64,000 nucleotides of DNA from Methanobacteriaceae archaeon (GTDB lineage: Archaea; Methanobacteriota; Methanobacteria; Methanobacteriales; Methanobacteriaceae), in the NCBI GenBank assembly GCA_030656015.1, contig JAUSNX010000006.1:1-64000 (forward strand), read 5' to 3'. Positions 61,892-64,000 of the stretch are shown here, in pieces (within the stretch, counting starts at the first letter, position 1; every line of letters begins with the position of its first letter). Under the pieces are notes generated by a model that saw only the letters and a list, made by a program, of their open reading frames with translations, had not been told where the DNA came from and did no database searches. A program made the translations under genes and the position numbers.

Positions 61892-62764
61892 TTAAAACTC
61901 ATTATTAACTAAATCTGTTAAATAATCCCCATAATCTGTCTTTTTCAAAGGTTTAGCCAGTTTTAAAACTTTTTCTTCATTGATCCATCCATTATTAAAT
62001 GCAATTTCTTCTAAACAGGCAATATAAAATCCCTGTCTCTTTTGTATGGCCTCTACAAAATTACTGGCTTCCAATAAACCAATATGGGTTCCGGTGTCTA
62101 ACCAAGCCATTCCTCTACCTAAAAGTTCTACTTTTAGCTGTTTTCTTTTGAGATATTCTTCATTAACAGATGTGATTTCCAGTTCGCCTCTATCAGAAGG
62201 CCTTACATTTTTAGCTATCTCCACAACACTATTATCATAGAAATAAAGGCCGGGTATGGCGTAATTAGATTTAGGATGTTCTGGTTTTTCTTCTAATGAT
62301 AACACATTACCTTCTTCATCAAATTCAACTACTCCAAAAGCATGAGGATCTCTAACATAATAACCAAAGACAACTGCACCGTCTTGAACTGAGGCTGCTC
62401 TTTTTAAAATCTCGCTGAATCTATGGCCGTGGAATATGTTGTCTCCAAGAACTAAAGCAACATTATCCTCTCCAATAAATTCTTCACCCACTATGAATGC
62501 CTCGGCCAAGCCACGAGGTTCTTCTTGAACCGCATATGAGAAAGATATACCTAAATCACTACCGTCTCCTAGAAGTTGTTCATATTGGGGTAAATCTCGA
62601 GGGGTTGATATGATTAATATTTCTTTTATACCCGCCAGCATAAGAACGGATAATGGATAATAAATCATTGGTTTATCATAAATAGCAAGCAACTGCTTTG
62701 AAACAGCTTTAGTAATTGGATAAAGCCGGGTACCGGATCCTCCTGCAAGTACAATTCCTTTCAT
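61892..62764 (-). CDS. rfbA: Glucose-1-phosphate thymidylyltransferase
   Basis: A 290-residue enzyme making dTDP-glucose from dTTP and glucose-1-phosphate. [20 protein letters not shown] is the nucleotide loop, LGDNIFHGH binds metal, and [18 protein letters not shown] is the family end motif. TTGGAGC precedes the ATG. It lies just upstream of rfbC in the same transcript. Confidence 0.97.
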   Translation of the reverse strand: MKGIVLAGGSGTRLYPITKAVSKQLLAIYDKPMIYYPLSVLMLAGIKEILIISTPRDLPQYEQLLGDGSDLGISFSYAVQEEPRGLAEAFIVGEEFIGEDNVALVLGDNIFHGHRFSEILKRAASVQDGAVVFGYYVRDPHAFGVVEFDEEGNVLSLEEKPEHPKSNYAIPGLYFYDNSVVEIAKNVRPSDRGELEITSVNEEYLKRKQLKVELLGRGMAWLDTGTHIGLLEASNFVEAIQKRQGFYIACLEEIAFNNGWINEEKVLKLAKPLKKTDYGDYLTDLVNNEF

Positions 62765-62809
62765 TTTTTTTGCTCCAAGTTAATAAATTAATCAATTATA
62801 AAAACATTA

Positions 62810-63961
62810 TTAATTCTTTAGAAATGCTATAAATTTGCGCATAGGTGAAGTTAATCTCCATGAGGTACTATTTTCATATTCATTTATTTTAAGTTCTAAT
62901 TGATTTTTCCCATGACTTAGCTTGTTTAATTTAAGTGTTAAATTATCATTATTGGCTTTATATTTAGCTATTTCAATTTTAAATCTTTCTTGTTCATCTA
63001 ATTTATTTTTTTCCAGATTTAAATAATTTTTTTTCAAATTTGAATAATCTTTAGCCAGTGTTTCTGAGTTTTCTAAAATATTTGAAATGTAATCAATCTC
63101 ATAATTCTCATATTTTATGGAAATATTGTTAAATAATTTTAAATCCAAGGGATCATATTCAATCTTAACTTCTTTTTCCTGGTCATCTAAAGAATATTTT
63201 TTGGCGAAATTGATCATATCTTCTTTTCCAATTTTTCCTTCATGTTTTAAGTAATTAAACATGTCTTTAATGTGCCAAGATGTACTTTCACCGTGAGTAA
63301 TATCACATAACGTATTAATCCACCCCACAGCAATCTTAGCGATTATCTGATCTTCTGAACGTATGGGAAAATGAGCTATGCGTAAATCACTACTAAGAAA
63401 TTTTTTTATTGATTTATCATGTTTAGAATTAGATATGTTATGATTTCCTTTTGTTAATTTAACATCAAATTTTTCAACGAGTTCTTTAGGTATGATGGCT
63501 TTACAATATTCTCCATAATCGTCCCTTGCAAAAGTTATTTTGGATGGGATGAATATTTCATTTTCATTATCGAAAGTAGGGACATAAGTTTTCCATTTAA
63601 CTAAACTTAAAGTTGGAAATTCTATCTTTTCTAAAAATTCGCGCGGATTTTTATTATGAGGAGTCATAATAAACTCATCTGCATCTAAGGGAACCACAAT
63701 ATCTGCATTATATTTATTTATAGCGCAGGATAATAATTTGTTTGTTTTAATGGCTTGATCAAATTCCCTATCTTCGTCTTTAATTATATATAAATTAAGA
63801 CCTTCTTTTTTAAGTAAATTTAGAATTTCTAAAGTATTATCTGAACTTTGATTATCTAAAATAATCATCCCATCAAAAATATTAATATTATAACGTACAA
63901 ATGATTCAATGACATCTGATTCATTTTTGACCATGCTTATAGAAAATAATGTTTTAGACAT
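62810..63961 (-). CDS. Glycosyltransferase family 2-like protein with coiled-coil tail
   Basis: A 383-residue protein. FSISMVKNESDVIESFVRYN and LDNQSSDNTLEIL mark a GT2-type start, and PLDADEFI is the DxD metal site. The middle is without close relatives that I know. A coiled coil (about 310-370) and a SWRLTSPMRKFIAF tail follow, a tail common in surface-glycan transferases. GGAGTGAAAT precedes the ATG. The gene is complete. Confidence 0.82.
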   Translation of the reverse strand: MSKTLFSISMVKNESDVIESFVRYNINIFDGMIILDNQSSDNTLEILNLLKKEGLNLYIIKDEDREFDQAIKTNKLLSCAINKYNADIVVPLDADEFIMTPHNKNPREFLEKIEFPTLSLVKWKTYVPTFDNENEIFIPSKITFARDDYGEYCKAIIPKELVEKFDVKLTKGNHNISNSKHDKSIKKFLSSDLRIAHFPIRSEDQIIAKIAVGWINTLCDITHGESTSWHIKDMFNYLKHEGKIGKEDMINFAKKYSLDDQEKEVKIEYDPLDLKLFNNISIKYENYEIDYISNILENSETLAKDYSNLKKNYLNLEKNKLDEQERFKIEIAKYKANNDNLTLKLNKLSHGKNQLELKINEYENSTSWRLTSPMRKFIAFLKN

Positions 63962-64000
63962 ATTTCACTCCAATAATCAACTTATTATTCACAAATTCAG

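Overview
This looks like a chromosomal window from a methanogenic archaeon of the Methanobacteriales, most likely Methanobacterium. The main reasons are archaeal information-processing genes (MCM helicase, aIF2 beta, NMD3, archaeal-type TyrS and a short Tmk), strongly AT-rich spacers, GGTGATC-type ribosome binding sites and several small cysteine-rich proteins typical of methanogens. No methanogenesis gene is present, so the genus is an inference.

Layout. 1-600: a 5S rRNA that ends an rRNA operon lying off the left edge, a hairpin behind it, and a G+C-rich stretch (440-582) that folds like an unannotated structured RNA. 0.8-7.1 kb: a five-gene minus-strand trehalose-type locus (GalT-like HIT protein, OtsB, sugar nucleotidyltransferase, phosphohexomutase-like protein, OtsA-like synthase) with a perfect 11-bp palindrome at its promoter. 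7.2-12.8 kb: a scar region in which katG lies between two direct copies of the 3' end of a MutS-family gene, beside decayed gene pieces. 12.9-28.1 kb: housekeeping genes (U32 protein, a REC-PAS-GAF regulator, Tmk, TyrS, NMD3, aIF2 beta, MCM, a photolyase-like protein, RlmE, a phosphodiesterase). 28.1-41.2 kb: an accessory stretch with small surface proteins (two broken by in-frame stops), an MFS exporter, a probable TumE/TumA toxin-antitoxin pair, a compositionally foreign metallo-beta-lactamase-fold gene, a two-gene Ku-ligase end-joining module, small Cys-rich proteins, a group of flavin proteins and a MarR regulator. 41.3-64 kb: a surface-polysaccharide cluster, nearly all on the minus strand, with a polyprenyl-phosphate sugar transferase, Wzm/Wzt-type ABC exporter, UDP-sugar dehydrogenase, acyltransferase, dTDP-sugar genes rfbA, rfbC and rfbB, and several very large multi-domain glycosyltransferases.

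How the parts fit. The left half carries several stress functions: compatible-solute synthesis, catalase-peroxidase, photolyase-like protein and end joining. This would suit a methanogen exposed to desiccation, cold or oxygen, but that is inference. In the right half, the membrane sugar transferase primes a lipid-linked glycan, the dTDP-sugar and UDP-uronate enzymes feed it, the glycosyltransferases extend it, and the ABC pair exports it. katG and the metallo-beta-lactamase-fold gene are visibly richer in G+C than their neighbours (50% in 8941-9000 and 58% in 33661-33720, against 37% in 34861-34920) and are the best candidates for recent transfer.
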